Source: Candidatus Butyricimonas faecavium
Lineage (GTDB): Bacteria > Bacteroidota > Bacteroidia > Bacteroidales > Marinifilaceae
Direction of reading: 5' to 3'
Assembly: GCA_944321125.1 (NCBI GenBank)
Contig: CALUKD010000003.1
Span: 186,001-250,000 of the forward strand
Length of the DNA: 64,000 bases
Shown: positions 63,449 through 64,000 of the stretch, in pieces
Layout: each line of letters opens with the position of its first letter
Position numbering within the stretch: position 1 is the stretch's first letter
Program-made: the position numbers and the translations under genes
Notes under the pieces: model-generated
The model's input: only the letters and a program-made list of their open reading frames with translations
What the model was told of the DNA's origin: nothing
Database searches by the model: none

Positions 63449-64000
63449 TTATATGGTTGTCCGTTGTTTTTTCTCTTTTAGTCTTTCTCTGATTTCCTCG
63501 CAACCTTTGTGCTTGTTCGTGAAATGTAGCGTGTTTATGCCTACTGCTTGTGCAGCCTTCACGTTGGGTTCTAAGTCATCGATAAATAGGCTTTCTTCGG
63601 GTTTTAAATGATAGCGGTTCAAAAGCAGGTTGTAAATTTCCCGGTCGGGTTTTACCATGTGTTCTAGGGCGGATATGATTTGTCCGTCAAAGTACTTGAA
63701 TACTTCCCGTGTTTTCAGGTAATCGTAGAAATCGACTGACATGTTGGAAAGGCAATAAAGTTTGAATCCCCGGGCGGAAAGTTCTTTAATCAAGGTTTCA
63801 GTTTCAGGAATAGGGGCTAATGAATGTTTCACGTGTTCAATGAATTCATTACAATCTTTGGTTGGACAACCGGATAGGAGTGCGACTTTGTCGATCAGTT
63901 CTTGACGGGTGACGTCTCCCCGGTCATAGGCCCGCCAGTCGTTCAAGAAAAGACGGTTTTCTTTAACAAAATTTACAAGAATGGGATTTCCGTTAAAAGT
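63449..64000 (-). CDS. HAD-superfamily hydrolase, 5' end cut by window edge
   Basis: The frame is open to base 64000, so the true start and the nucleophile motif DxD lie outside the window. 183 residues are visible, from TFNGNPILVNFVKENRLFLN on. Motif II is in LYCLSNMS (Ser/Thr-like), motif III is the Lys in EHMVKPDREIYNLLL, and motif IV is FIDDLEPNVKAAQAVGI. This matches HAD phosphatases of the haloacid-dehalogenase/YihX type that act on small phosphorylated metabolites. The substrate cannot be given. Confidence 0.9.
   Translation of the reverse strand, partial: TFNGNPILVNFVKENRLFLNDWRAYDRGDVTRQELIDKVALLSGCPTKDCNEFIEHVKHSLAPIPETETLIKELSARGFKLYCLSNMSVDFYDYLKTREVFKYFDGQIISALEHMVKPDREIYNLLLNRYHLKPEESLFIDDLEPNVKAAQAVGINTLHFTNKHKGCEEIRERLKEKKQRTTI

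Overview
The window is a 64 kb stretch of a Bacteroidota chromosome, most likely order Bacteroidales. Support for this comes from the S10/spc/alpha ribosomal operon order, SusC/SusD proteins with an ECF sigma factor and a FecR anti-sigma factor, many -7 elements of the Bacteroidetes form TAnnTTTG, few Shine-Dalgarno sites, and families largely confined to this phylum (DUF4369 thioredoxin-fold lipoproteins, DUF4252, S46 and S37 peptidases, HYC_CC_PP-like protein). The gene content would suit Odoribacteraceae (Butyricimonas/Odoribacter-like), but that is a guess. There is no rRNA, insertion sequence, prophage or CRISPR array.

Layout. 1-9884: end of the ribosomal super-operon, rplN (5' cut) to rplQ, with secY, map, infA, rpmJ and rpoA, and two internal promoter/hairpin spacers. 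10008-12551 (-): an outer-membrane beta-barrel receptor. 12779-14841: enolase and aquaporin; rsmI lies opposite. 15772-16461: three tandem tRNA-Glu genes followed by rpsT. 16505-21398: radC, grpE, dnaJ, oxyR, gmhA and ppa (DNA maintenance, chaperones, peroxide response, heptose supply). 21469-25023 (-): a ComM-like ATPase, an LpxH-type lipid A hydrolase and a thioredoxin-fold lipoprotein. 25185-28724 (+): a metal-handling module made of a Cys/His-rich exported protein, a TonB receptor and an HMA-domain protein with a 17-cysteine tail. 28732-34225 (-): a NahK-like sugar kinase with a sugar-1-phosphate nucleotidyltransferase, rmuC, a lipocalin and rlmN. 34289-46555: a divergent ECF sigma/FecR pair driving a SusC (with STN domain)/SusD system, two surface lipoproteins, a degenerate TlpA-like protein and an exported unknown. 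46839-49001: an S46 dipeptidyl-peptidase. 49076-50621: an AT-rich segment holding one lipoprotein gene split by a +1 frameshift. 50894-57997 (-): an OMF-MFP-RND efflux operon with a palindromic candidate operator, and a DUF4252 protein upstream. 58234-64000: waaA, an S37-type peptidase, a DUF2059 protein, a MATE exporter, an unknown protein and a cut HAD hydrolase.

How the genes work together. Several serve the outer membrane: gmhA, lpxH and waaA make LPS; SusCD and the two TonB receptors import; RND and MATE pumps export. The STN-bearing SusC with FecR and the ECF sigma factor forms a classical surface-signalling relay. The least familiar material is the Cys-rich metal module, the CUU-UAG frameshift gene, the DUF4252 protein with two plug-like modules, two intergenic arrays with 11-bp phasing, and a dispersed AATCATA heptamer repeat.
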